Positions 11,515 to 21,814 of a stretch of DNA of 64,000 nt are shown in pieces. Position 1 is the first letter of the stretch; each line of letters begins with the position of its first letter. The stretch is from the NCBI RefSeq assembly GCF_016808095.1, contig NC_068975.1, positions 22,885,501 to 22,949,500 of the forward strand, given 5' to 3'. Both the position numbers and the translations under genes were made by a program. This DNA comes from Vigna angularis. Lineage: Eukaryota; Streptophyta; Magnoliopsida; Fabales; Fabaceae. A model generated the notes under the pieces. That model was not told the DNA's origin and did not search any database. It saw only the letters and a list, made by a program, of their open reading frames with translations.

Positions 11515-11549
11515 GGTAATCGTTTACACGGATGCTGTAAACGATTACC
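11515..11549. repeat. Perfect 14-bp-arm palindrome in repeat unit
   Basis: GGTAATCGTTTACA and TGTAAACGATTACC are separated by seven bases. In the long 575-bp units the same place reads TAATCGTTTACAGTGTCC followed by TTGTAATCGATTACA, an imperfect version. Confidence 0.9.
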
Positions 11550-11796
11550 AAGCCCTTTTTTGAACACTCTTAGTCATCCCTTGCAGAGCTTGCTCCTCCA
11601 ACTAATGAGGGGTCACCCCACACTCATTGGACTCACATCACATCACCAACCACCCTCTCCCACCACTGAAACACATGGACCAGCCTCAGACAGGTGCACA
11701 ACTGCCTAAAACTAAGCTTTTTTTCCAATGGTGACCCCTGTTCACCTGGCTGACTACCTATGTTGGACTTTATGTACAAAATCCAATTTTCTCTCG

Positions 11797-11831
11797 GGTA
11801 ATCGTTTACCAGGATTCTGTAAACGATTACC
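11797..11831. repeat. Perfect 13-bp-arm palindrome in the last repeat unit
   Basis: GGTAATCGTTTAC and GTAAACGATTACC are separated by nine bases. It occupies the same relative place in its unit as the palindrome at 11515-11549, but the loop differs. Confidence 0.9.
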
Positions 11832-12395
11832 AGACCATTTTTTCAACACTCTGACTCATCCCTTGCACTACTTCGTCCCTCTACTCATCACGGGTCACTC
11901 CACACTTCTTGCGTTTATGGAAAGATTAAATGGTTGCTATTTTCCTCTCAAATAAACAACTTTAAGCAAGTGATTAAATGATTGCTATTTTCTTTTTGTT
12001 TGAGGTGCTGACTATGATTTATGTGTAACTTATTGCTTTCCATTTCAAGTCATTTCCCTTGATCGTTTGTTCTGGTGCATCTAACAGGCAACCGCAGGAA
12101 AAAACAAGATGGCAACTCTTGAGAATTTATGGTGTTGCAGAAAAATGTTACTATCATGAAGGTGATTTGGAATGTCTCAGTCTGTTTTATACATCTTATT
12201 GTTTTATACATCTCAGCTGGAAGTTCACTGATGTGGTGCAATGATTGCATTCTGTGCTATTGCAAGGGTGGAAGAAGGAGGAAGAGAAGGAGGAGAAGGA
12301 GAAGGTGGTGATGAGAAGGAACGCCATGGGCATATGGGAGGAAGAGAGTTGGGGCAGAGGTTGAAGGTTGCAATTGCAAGGTGATTGCCATGTAG

Positions 12396-12598
12396 AGTGC
12401 CACGTCAACAAAAAAATGTACAGCTCATCAGTTTTCTTCCAGCTGGGCAGCTGTGCCGTTAGTTTTTTAACGCCGTAACCAAAAAGGACTAACTTGCACC
12501 GTTTTTGCGAAAAGTGGGATCTTAGTGAACTTTTGAAAAAAAGTAGGACCAATTTGAACAGACCCTACGAAAAGTGGGACCAAAATAGGAATTAAACC
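12396..12598 (-). repeat. Right terminal inverted repeat of the MULE
   Basis: Exact inverted copy of the left terminus. The 10-bp target duplication TAACAAAAAA follows at 12599-12608, and sequence continuous with the Ogre 3' region resumes there. Confidence 0.9.
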
Positions 12599-12610
12599 TA
12601 ACAAAAAACT

Positions 12611-13204
12611 AAAACCTGGATTTGACCATTGCCTCGCAGAGGGCCAAACTCACAGAACAGAAATTTAAATCCGACCATTGCCATGCAGAGGGTCAATAAC
12701 AGAAAATTAAAACCTGGATTTGACCATTGCCTCGCAGAGGGCCAAACTCACAGAACGGAAATTTAAATCCGACCATTGCCACGCAGAGGGTCGATAACAG
12801 AAAATTAAAACCTGGATTTGACCATTGCCTCGCAGAGGGCCAAACTCACAGAACAGAAATTTAAATCCGACCATTGCCACGTAGAGGGTCGATAACAGAA
12901 AATTAAAACCTGGATTTGACCATTGCCTCGCAGAGGGCCAAACTCACAGAACAGAAATTTAAATCCGACCATTGCCACGCAGAGGGTCGATAACAGAAAA
13001 TTAAAACCTGGATTTGACCATTGCCTCGCAGAGGGCCAAACTCACAGAACAGAAATTTAAATCCGACCATTGCCATGCAGAGGGTCGATAACAGAAAACT
13101 AAAACCTGGATTTGACCATTGCCTCGCAGAGGGCCAAACTCACAGAATGGAAATTTAAATCCGACCATTGCCACGCAGAGGGTCGATAACAGAAAATTAA
13201 AACC
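12611..13204. repeat. Six copies of a 98-bp tandem repeat in the Ogre 3' region
   Basis: The marker CCTGGATTTGACCATTGCC starts at 12615, 12713, 12811, 12909, 13007 and 13105, an exact 98-bp period. Each unit holds two related half-units ('GACCATTGCCTCGCAGAGGG' and 'GACCATTGCCACGCAGAGGG'), so the 98-bp unit itself arose from an older duplication of about 49 bp. Copies differ by only a few bases. Ogre-like elements commonly carry tandem repeats in this position. Confidence 0.95.
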
Positions 13205-13339
13205 TGACTTGCAGCTTTGGAAAGTTGATAAATGCCGAGTAAAACATGAAGATTTTGCAAACAATTCTCCTCGCTTCCTCTAAGATGATGTTATGTCATG
13301 ATGATGCATTGATGCATAGACACATGAGACCTTCATTTT

Positions 13340-13371
<32 letters not shown>

Positions 13372-14979
13372 AAAATTCCATGCTTGGAATCCATTGTTAA
13401 TATTGTCATCAAACACAATGTATGTTCAAAACGCATTCCTTAAAAACAACGTTGATAGGTATATAACCCTTTAATGAGCAGGAAAAAAGTGTAACCCTGA
13501 GTTAAAATTCTTTTTATCGCTTTTTGCAATCCAAATTAACTTGAACCCTGTATGATGTGGAAGAATGGTTATGAAAAACAAATGAATAATGATTTTCTGT
13601 GAGCAAAAATTAACGTATGTGTGTCCCTCCTTTGGGAGAAAGTGCTATTAACATGTTGTGCTCCCATACTGCCCCAATTTTGCACAATGGAAAAGTGAAA
13701 AGATTTGGGTATGAAGGATTCCCTCCAAATTGGGTGATCTTCGATTAATAGGGAGACTTTTTTTTTTTTTTTTTTTTTTAAATAACACTGAATTGCGTCG
13801 TTCACCACATTATTCTGTTTCAAAGTTAAATTCGTGAGAAAGATTAGGACCAACAATCTTCAGTCAGCGTGGACTTTTATCGGCTTGTACCGTGGCTAAA
13901 GGTCAAAGGGTTTTGAAAGAAAGGATAATGAAGGCCCAAATAATTGTTTGACGGTTAAAGTCCTTAGACAAGAATCATTTGCAAGGTGCCCAGTCAACTG
14001 TCTTTAGGGATTTGAACTTCAGGCATATTTATTGTTGTTTTTTCTTTCTTTCCCTTTGGATCATTCTTTTCGTTGCCCCTGTTGTGATCCTTTATGATAC
14101 TTTCCTTTTCATTCATTTTTTCCTTTTTCTTTGGATGCTTATGATGTACCCTTTTAAATTGACGTCGACCTGCTAATGATTCTTGTCTAGGGTGATGAAA
14201 ACAATTATGCATTTTGGCTCAAAAGGGGTGCAATTGGATGAACTGCTTTTGACGATTGGGTAACGAAAAACGGCCACACGTCACTCTGAATCTTGTTTGT
14301 CTAACTTTCTCTTGAATTTAACCCTGAAACTAAACTATGTAGTACTTGACACATCAACTTCATTTTTCCCTTGTTTTGTTTCCTTTGTTTTCTCCTTCTT
14401 TCTCTCTTTTTTTTTTTTTATCTCCCTAATCAACGGATTATCGGTGATATGTAACATGATGAAAATTGCCCCAATATTAGGCATATGGCGAAATCCTTCG
14501 TCTTGTGGGAAACGAAAAAAATTAGGGTTCAAGTAATGTGAATGCAGATGCTTTATCAAGAAAAGAACACCGGTTACACCCAAAACCTTGAATCAAGAAA
14601 AGGGCTCACTAACGGTATTTTTTCAAAACCCTTTTTTTTTTTTTTGTGAAAATACTATGTCCATGACAACTTTATTAACAACAAACTCAACATGTGACCT
14701 TCTTTTTTTCGTTTTCCTTTTTCGACATCCTTCAGGACCGAGCTCACCAACCTAATATACCTGTGATGCTTTTATCAACATGCGTTTACTTATTTTCATT
14801 TTCATTTTTCCTTGATTACTTAACAGCTCAGCGTGACATGCAATATTTCAGATGGAATGCAAACAACCAAAATATGAATGAACTACGCGAACTTCCTTTA
14901 TTAAAAAAAAACACAGAGTACAATAATCTTTAACGATAATATCAACATCCCCTTAATAGCAACCACTATCACGGAATCA
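13205..14979. other. Noncoding 3' region of the Ogre/Tat-type element
   Basis: Between the 98-bp array and the integrase tail there is no gene-like reading frame. Several long T tracts occur, including 30 consecutive T at 13341-13370 and shorter runs near 13750, 14410 and 14630. Phrases such as 'CCCCAATTTTGCACAATGG' and 'GCCCCAATATTAGGCATATGG' read like degenerate retroelement 3' sequence. A short opposite-strand RNase H-like fragment sits at 14526-14588. Confidence 0.5.
14526..14588 (+). pseudogene. Tiny gypsy RNase H-end fragment on the plus strand
   Basis: The plus strand encodes SSNVNADALSRKEHRLHPKP followed by a stop. 'NADALSR' after a Ser/Asn/Val segment is the conserved end of the RNase H domain in many plant Ty3/gypsy elements. 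It runs opposite to the surrounding Ogre-type element. At only about 20 residues it could be chance or a captured scrap. Confidence 0.35.
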
Positions 14980-15262
14980 TCATGCGTAAAACTTTTTTAC
15001 TACATCAGAATTAACTGGCAATGGTAACTCCTCTCCGTCCATTCTCGTGAGAATTAGTGTCCCACCAGAAAATGCTTTTTTCACTACAAATGGCCCTTCA
15101 TAATTTGGAGTCCATTTGCCTCTATGATCTTTTTGTATAGGTAGGATCTTCTTCAACACCAGTTCACCTTCATGAAATTCTCTTGGATGTACCTTTTTGT
15201 CAAATGCCTTCTTCATTCTTCTTTGGTACAATTGTCCATGGCATACTGCTGTTAATCTTTAT
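14980..15262 (-). pseudogene. Integrase C-terminus of the Ogre/Tat-type polyprotein
   Basis: The minus strand encodes an open stretch of 83 residues beginning at a Met (15231) inside 'RLTAVCHGQLYQRRMKKAFD', continuing through 'FHEGELVLKKILPIQKD', 'GKWTPNYEGPFVVKKAFSGG' and 'MDGEELPLPVNSDVVKKFYA' to a stop. This wording is diagnostic for Tat/Ogre gypsy integrase tails. Homology can be read about ten residues further upstream (to about 15262), with one in-frame stop, and then ends abruptly. The catalytic core, RT and gag are absent. Confidence 0.85.
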
Positions 15263-15557
15263 TCTTAATGTAAATTTTTTATTTAAGTTAATGATAACAA
15301 TGTTATATGTAATATGTTTTATTTTTATTAGTTTATTCTTGCAGGTATTGTTACCGTGTGACATGTGATAATTATATTATGCACAAGCATATAGATGTAA
15401 TAATAATTTTTTTTTGAATTATCTTTTATATATATATATATATATATTAATAATATTATATTGTAAGTTTAAATTGTATTTTTGTTTTAATATAATCTTT
15501 ATACCAACTCTTTAATGAATCATAGGATAGTTGACAGGGTAATTTTATAGGTGTTAC

Positions 15558-15815
15558 AAAAGTTGTAACTGTCAAATTACAACTTGTCCATCTGTATAAA
15601 TATTTATTTAAGTAAATTTGGAAAACAAATTATGCCATTTTGATAAAAACCTTGAAACACCAAGTAAGAATCTTGAAATTCTTACTGTCAAAAGTTGTAC
15701 TGTGAAATTACAGCTTGTCCATCTGAATAAATTTTTATTTAAGTAAATTTGAAAAAAATATATACCAATTTGATAAAAATCTTGAAACACAAAGTTCTTA
15801 CTTTTTGTTATAACA
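15558..15815. repeat. Direct duplication with 131-bp period
   Basis: The sequences starting 'AAAGTTGTAACTGTCAAATTAC' (about 15558) and 'AAAAGTTGTACTGTGAAATTAC' (about 15689) run parallel through CTTGTCCATCTG (15583 and 15714), TTTATTTAAGTAAATTTG and TTTGATAAAAA.CTTGAAACAC. There are a few substitutions and small indels, so the duplication is old. Confidence 0.8.
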
Positions 15816-17847
15816 CAATATTTAAACATAAAAAAAAGAGACACATTTACATATTTCTGAAATCTCACCTCTTATTCTAATTGAAAAGTTGTACACTGAA
15901 ACAAATTTATAAAAAAAACAATTTGTAGTTAATTAACTGTCTCATAGTATATATATTATAAGACATCTATTATAATTAACTTGTTAATGAAAATGATGTG
16001 AAAGTTAGAAAATGGGTTTGGAATAACATTAAAAGCGGCTGCGTTGTTGCTTACTCACACATGGTTAAGCAAGCTCATTCCACGCAGCTATAAAATAGAA
16101 AGGCCAAATACTAACAATACACACATCAATGACTTTTTCATAAACAATATCAACCCAGTCAAACATACCAACAGATTAAGCAAGGCAGTGATAAGTGACG
16201 AAGGAGTTAGCTACCTCCAGGGTTCTCATTTCTGACGTTAACGTTCGGGAATCAATCACTAAGTTAAGAATGTTTCATAGCCAAGAACATAATTCAAAAC
16301 TTTTTACGTTGGAAAATGTCCGCATCAGTGGCCGGCAGAATAAAATTGGAATTGACCTTGGCAAAGGCACCAACGCCAAACAATTATGCAGTGCTCAAGT
16401 CAAATCTCCTATATACAATAGAAAAAAGTGTTCTATAATTAATAATACACATTCAACATAATTATATAATTTTATATTCTTATCCTCTATTTTTTTTTTA
16501 TATAGACAGAAATTGTCACTTGTTTCAGTCAACGTTTAATTGTTCACAGATTTTGATGCCGGTTAATCTGCAATCATGCAGACCATTTTTAAAATTGCTT
16601 AACAATTCAGAAAGTTGTTCTTATTTTATTAACCATCTCTCGAATTTTTGACGAATTCTTGCCTTAATTTATCATCTTTTGGGCTGTTTTCTTACAGTGA
16701 TTTTTTTCTTTTTAATTTTGAACTGTGACGGTTAAAATAGGAAAAAAAATGCTTAAATATCTCATTTTCGTGAAAATAGAAAATTACCTTTGAATATTCC
16801 TTTTTTAGCTGGGAAAGTTTAAGTGGTGAATATATATTTTTTGTTTAGAAGATTAGTGTGATAGAATTAATCGCCGACTTTGACAGCGGAACATAAATAA
16901 GAAGAGGTCCATCGTAGATGTTGTGTTGTGATGAATCAGAAAATCTAGAAAACCGGCCATACAAAATGGAACGATGGTTAAACCATTGGTGCCACCAAAA
17001 AGATGTGGTCAAAGTGTCAAACATCAAAGAACCTTTTAACATTAGCATTTGACCATTCTTAATCACCACAACACTTTTTCTCCACAATATTTAATACATT
17101 TTCTATTCAATAATTAAGATAAGGTTTAAGTATAATACCATCATTAGCTCTTATAAAATGAGTTTTTTTATTTAAGACAGTTTGTTTTATAAAGTAATTT
17201 TCTTTAGAGAATTTGAAAGTATACTACAATACGAATTGCACCTTTTTACAATCATGAAAATCATTTTTTTTTCAAAGATGGATTTCATGAAAGTATCCAG
17301 CGCAGCTTTTTTTATTCTGAAAAGTTTTTCTTTTAATTTTTTTGATTATTTTAAAAAGCTGAAAAAATTAAAGACGTGATTATTCTCTTAAAAAGAATAT
17401 TATTTCTTAGAAGAATTTGTAATAATAAATGGGTCGTTGATATTTAATTTGCTATTTTTCTAAAACTTAAACTTATTAATTCTCCATAAAAATTATTAGA
17501 TTCTTTCATATTCGTTCTTCAAATAATTTTATTATTTATTTTAAAGTAAACAGGATCCATTGTGAAAATATAAAAGCATTAGAAATTTCATTCGGATAAT
17601 AACTTTTGGTAAAGAAACACTATATATTCTATTTAACCATTTATTAATTATAAGATAAATAACAAATCTCACATGGTAACAAAATAAAATAAAAAAGAAT
17701 TTAAAACAAATACTACTAAAAATATATTTTCTTAGTCAAACTAAAAAAAATTAATCCTAAAAATGACCATTGAAAAGGTGTAATTACATAAGAAGAATAT
17801 TAGTAATAATAGAAAAAAAAAGATTGAATGATGAAGAAAGTCCTCCT

Positions 17848-17853
17848 TTGACC
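17848..17853 (+). promoter_or_regulatory. W-box core in the PP2C proximal promoter
   Basis: TTGACC lies 34 bp upstream of the TATA box. WRKY factors bind TTGAC cores, and AP2C-type phosphatases are wound- and stress-responsive in Arabidopsis. Functional use is inferred; the core is short. Confidence 0.3.
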
Positions 17854-17881
17854 CATCTTTTAAGACAGACACATACTCTCC

Positions 17882-17888
17882 TATAAAT
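17882..17888 (+). promoter_or_regulatory. TATA box of the PP2C gene
   Basis: TATAAAT follows ACTCTCC and precedes a CT-rich leader. It would place transcription start near 17910-17915, at or just before an upstream in-frame ATG at 17916, which makes that ATG a poor start candidate. Confidence 0.55.
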
Positions 17889-18005
17889 ACCCTCTGCCCT
17901 CTCTCTCTCTCCCTCATGATAACCGAAACAAAACTCAAACACAGTTTTCTTGAAGAACAGGAACAAGAACAAGAATCTGCACAGTGCCAACGTTGTTATC
18001 GCAAT

Positions 18006-20135
18006 ATGTCTTGTTTCGTGGCAGTTTCTAATTCCCCCGTCTTCTCTCTCTTCAACAACAACACCAATAACAATAACTCTTCTTCCATGGCAGAACCTCT
18101 CATGCTTTCTCTTCCCATTCCCTCGACCACACCCTCTTGCTCCTCTCCTCCTTCCTCTCCCCTGTTGAAGCGGAGAAGACCTGCAAAACTCGACATTCCC
18201 GTCGCTTCTCTCGCACTCACGCTCTCGACGGCGCCGGCGCCGTCTCCGGCGATGGACTCGGTCGTCGAGGTCGACGGAAGCGGGTTTTCTGTGTTCTGCA
18301 GACGAGGAAGGAGGGCCCACATGGAGGACCGTTACTCCGCTGCCGTTGATCTTCGCGGTGAACCCAAGCAGGTAACCTAGAATCAAGTTTTCTTCAATTT
18401 CTTCCTAGATTTTGGTGTTGGGTTTGTTTGGCATTGACCTTAGAATCACTTCAGAAAATCAATAAATTACAGAAAAAATTTAGTGACGGAAATGGTTGTT
18501 TTCTCACCGTAAAAATATTTATTGACAAAACTTTTAGAATTACTATAAATGGTCAAAGTAGGATATGTTGGCGAATTAGTTGATAAGAATAAAAAAAACA
18601 ATTTTATTTGTTAAAATTAATATTTTGCATAATTTAAAATTAAAAGGTTAGAGAAAGTATATGAAATTCTTTTCTAAATTACTTTATATATAAATCAATT
18701 TTGAGTTATAAAGAAACTAATCTCAATCTTTTTTTTATATATTTTTCTCTCCTAAAAGTTTTTATTATAAAAAAAAATTCATTCAAACATAAAATATGAT
18801 ATTTTTTTAATTAAATCTTAGGGTTCTTAAAATTGTTATATTTTATGATAACTCATCAATTATTTTCATTTTTTTTTTATAATCTGTTATAGTTATATAA
18901 CAACGATCAAATTTAATAATAATGAATTTCTTTCAGAAAATTAGGCTATAGCAACTTGTTCAAACAGTATAGAAATTTGTTTTAACCTAAATTTTTGTCG
19001 TTAATCGTGAATTTGTTTGAAGTGAATTTTGTTTGATATATATGCTTCAATGGGCAGAATGGATGCAAGTGCAAGCAACGAGTTTTAACATGGAGTTTTT
19101 TTGTTGTTTTGTTTAGGCTTTCTTCGGCATATTCGATGGGCATGGGGGCACAAAAGCTTCGGAATTCGCTGCACATAACTTGGAGAAGAATGTGATGGAT
19201 GAGGTGGTTAGGAGAGATGAAAGTGACATTGAGGAGGCAGTGAAAAATGGTTACCTCAACACAGATTCTGAATTCTTGAAGGAGGATCTTCATGGTGGCT
19301 CTTGCTGTGTGACGGCATTGATATGGAATGGCAACCTTGTTGTGTCTAACGTTGGGGATTGTCGTGCTGTGATTAGCAGAGGCGGGGTGGCAGAAGCCCT
19401 CACATCTGATCACAGGCCTTCAAGGGAAGATGAAAGGGACAGAATTGAAACTCAGGTATTTGATTAATTAACCATGTCTGAATCCTTATTACAATTTCTC
19501 TTCCAAGCATCTAATCACAAGTACTTAACGAATTCTTTCTTATAAATTCAAAATTTCAACTTTTTAACATGTATTGAATGATCTAAACCATGAACAACAT
19601 CGTCTGAAATATAATTTACCCTCTTTCAAGTTCTTCCTTTGACATTAATTTGTTGATTTAAATAGGGTGGCTATGTTGATGTGTGCCGTGGTGTGTGGAG
19701 GATCCAAGGGTCATTGGCTGTTTCTAGGGGAATTGGAGATAGGAACCTGAAACAATGGGTGATAGCAGAACCTGAGACCAAAGTTCTTAAAATTGAACCT
19801 CTGCATGACTTGTTGATCTTAGCTTCAGATGGCTTATGGGAAAAGGTATACACAAATATACAAAGGACTTAATTAATGACAAAAAAAGTTAATGGAGTGA
19901 ATTCATTTTTATAATGCACTGCATGTGCTGTACATTTACTCAGCTATTAACTGATTAAACGCTGTTTGATCAGGTTAGCAATCAGGAAGCAGTGGATATT
20001 GCTGGTCCTTTTTGTGTAGGTAACAACAGACAACAACCTTTGCAGGCTTGCAAGAAGCTCGTAGATTTATCTGTGTCGCGGGGTTCTGTGGATGATATAA
20101 GTGTTATGATCATCAAGTTGCAAAACTATGTTTGA
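18006..20135 (+). CDS. AP2C1-like: PP2C-type protein phosphatase, AP2C1-like (MAPK phosphatase)
   Basis: Four exons (18006-18371, 19117-19455, 19666-19845, 19974-20135) join in frame to give 348 residues. All introns have GT-AG ends. The start at 18006 was chosen because MSCFVAVSNSPVFS is the conserved N-terminus of this family; an in-frame ATG at 17916 would add 30 residues but lies almost on the predicted transcription start. Residues 55-64 (KRRRPAKLDI) form a kinase interaction motif that docks on MAP kinases, and a PP2C catalytic domain follows. Metal-binding signatures are visible: MED (106-108), DGHGG (129-133), GDCRAV with D203, SDGLW with D290, and DDIS with D336. In Arabidopsis this clade (AP2C1-4) dephosphorylates stress MAPKs such as MPK4 and MPK6 and dampens wound and defence signalling. 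The Ser/Asn/Pro-rich N-terminus is presumably unstructured. The gene looks complete and functional. Confidence 0.93.
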
Positions 20136-21814
20136 AGTCTCATTGCTACAAGAAGAAGGTTTTGGGAGGGTACGAAGGACTCCAGTTAGATCTTCATTCT
20201 TAGCCTTCAACACTCAGAAGATGATGAATGTGATCATTAAGGTTACAGGATTGAAGTTGAAGTTATTAACCTGAAAGTAAGAGACTAATCTGTATATATC
20301 CGACGAATGGCAGAGTTCGTTGAAGATATTAGCACTAACTTAGTAATTTTTTGGTAGAATGATCTTCGAGCAATGAACATCTTTTTGAGTGTATAAAATG
20401 GTAGAATTTGTATCCGATTCTATCCCCAAATTATCTTATATATGTATATCATATGTCACATCTTTGTACAATTCATGTTTTTACTTGAAGTTTTACTGCA
20501 TTCTTTCTGAGTACGTAGAATGCACAGTTGAAAACAATAGTTCAGAGAGCAATTAACAGCAAAACTAAGTGATCCTATTTGTTTACCTAACTATGAATAT
20601 TGAAGCTGTGTTTATAGGAGTTGATGTTTTTTACACTTCTATAATGTAGTTTTTTTTTTTGTGTGTAATTTATACCTTGATTGGTTTTAAATCACATGAT
20701 TCCCCATCTCTTGTAAGCATGGTCTTATCTTGTTTATATAAAAATACTTCGGAAACGAGATTAAGTCTATAAGGATTGATAAAAAGATAATGATGAACTA
20801 TATATAAACTTTTATTATTTAAATTGTTTAAAATAGGATTAAATAAAACAAAAGATTTCATTTTATTCAGTAATTTTAATTCTCCCTTCTCTAGTTTTTT
20901 TTCCATTGTAAAATGATTATATTATTTTTTTTAATTTCATTTAACTTTGATTATTTATTTGTAGGCAGTAACATTGACTCGATATAGTTCTACAATCGTA
21001 ACAAGTGTTAACTTAGTAAATAATTTAGTATATCAAAATCATTCTACATGAAAAGTGTTCTATATTTTTTGTTTTTGGTACCAAAGTCTTCTCATGTTTT
21101 CGATTATGAGATTGAAATAGTGGGATTCTGAAATTTACATCACAACGGGCTTGTCATCCCATCTTTTGACTTTTATCATACTTTCCCTCTACCACGTAGG
21201 AGTTGACTTCGTAAAGCGTTGAAAAGGCGAAACAATGTGATACACACATATATACAGTTATTGTTTTGTTAGGGTACGTTAAACATGCAAACAAAATGAT
21301 GAGAAAAGAATTGTTCTAAAAAGTGATTCCAAGTAGTGGGAACGCGATTGTTTAGAACCATTTATAAATCATCACCGTTTTTGTAAAGGAATTGATCAAG
21401 TTTGGTGGCGATTAGAAGCATAGAAAATGTCCACACCAAATAAAGAATCTTGCGTATGGGTTGCTCAGCATGCACTCACTTTTGTATACCACGATCACTC
21501 ATTAATATTTGAATAAGTGATAAAATATGTAACAATCTGTGAGCTATTTCTATTTGATTTAGTATTTTATTATACTTAAGCAAGTTGCACAAAGGTGAGT
21601 TATATTTTTATCCAACTTATTGATCATTTTGAGTAACCATATATATTGAATGAACTCAAACTTTTAAATAAAAAAAAGTTTTCACGACGTTAAATAAGGA
21701 TGACTAAAAAATAAATGTTCATTTTTATAATTTTGATAAATTTTTTAACATTAATTTCTAGATAATCATCATTAAAAGTGGCGTAGAATAAACATCTCAT
21801 TAAAAGTGACGTAT
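20136..21814. other. PP2C 3' flank and AT-rich intergenic DNA
   Basis: The first few hundred bases are probably 3' untranslated sequence. The rest is AT-rich with no gene, RNA gene or transposon terminus that I recognise. It ends at the 5' LTR of the second copia element. Confidence 0.5.

Larger units (their letters stand above)
9606..11955. repeat. Tandem array inside the MULE: 575-bp units plus two shorter diverged units
   Basis: The marker TGGTGACCCCAGTTCACCTG occurs at 9721, 10297, 10872 and 11447, giving periods of 576, 575 and 575 bp; units one to three are nearly identical. The fourth copy diverges after its palindromic segment. A fifth, more diverged marker lies at 11729, only 282 bp on. 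The units contain the motif GTAATCGATTACA and phrases such as TCATTTGGAGTTCGGTGG. Open frames within (10713-10922 and 11288-11551 minus, 11446-11955 plus) repeat with the units and look noncoding. Confidence 0.9.
8405..12598. mobile_element. Non-autonomous Mutator-like element (MULE), 4194 bp
   Basis: Perfect terminal inverted repeats of 203 bp (8405-8607 and 12396-12598) begin GGTTTAATTCCTATTTTGGT and are flanked by a perfect 10-bp direct repeat TAACAAAAAA (8395-8404 and 12599-12608). Long TIRs with a 9-11 bp duplication are the signature of Mutator-like elements. The two TIRs encode the same 52-residue stretch on opposite strands, which confirms their identity and suggests recent movement. 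The interior holds a small zinc-finger gene and a large tandem array but no recognisable transposase, so mobilisation must be in trans. Confidence 0.85.
4957..15262 (-). mobile_element. Truncated Ogre/Tat-type Ty3/gypsy retrotransposon, 3' part
   Basis: Read on the minus strand from right to left this is the end of a large gypsy element: integrase C-terminus (15262-14980), a long repeat-rich noncoding 3' region, a polypurine tract (8230-8216) and a complete 3' LTR (8215-4957). Integrase wording, LTR termini (TGTCAACA...GGTTGCGACA) and great LTR length are those of the Tat/Ogre lineage known from legumes. Everything upstream of the integrase tail, including the 5' LTR, is missing; homology stops near 15262. 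A Mutator-like element (8405-12598) is nested within it, and its LTR interrupts a copia element. Confidence 0.8.
15263..17881. other. AT-rich intergenic region upstream of the PP2C gene
   Basis: No gene is recognised. It contains an (AT)n run at 15427-15449 and a 131-bp direct duplication (15558-15815). Short open frames at 16044-16461 and 16845-17087 have no recognisable family. The last kilobase carries several TTGAC cores (W-box-like) that may belong to the PP2C promoter. Confidence 0.5.

Noticed and set aside
12196..12552. 118-residue minus-strand open frame, and its twin at 8451-8717 on the plus strand
   Set aside because: Both are translations of the MULE terminal inverted repeats.
12611..13204. 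CRISPR-like array (regular 98-bp repeats)
   Set aside because: Units are contiguous with no unique spacers, in a plant retroelement; it is a simple tandem repeat.
16044..16461. Possible small genes upstream of PP2C
   Set aside because: Two short overlapping frames with no start context, family or codon signal that I can see.
17784..18386. 200-residue minus-strand open frame overlapping PP2C exon 1
   Set aside because: Shadow of the GC-rich coding exon and its leader; no domain, while the plus strand has clear family motifs.
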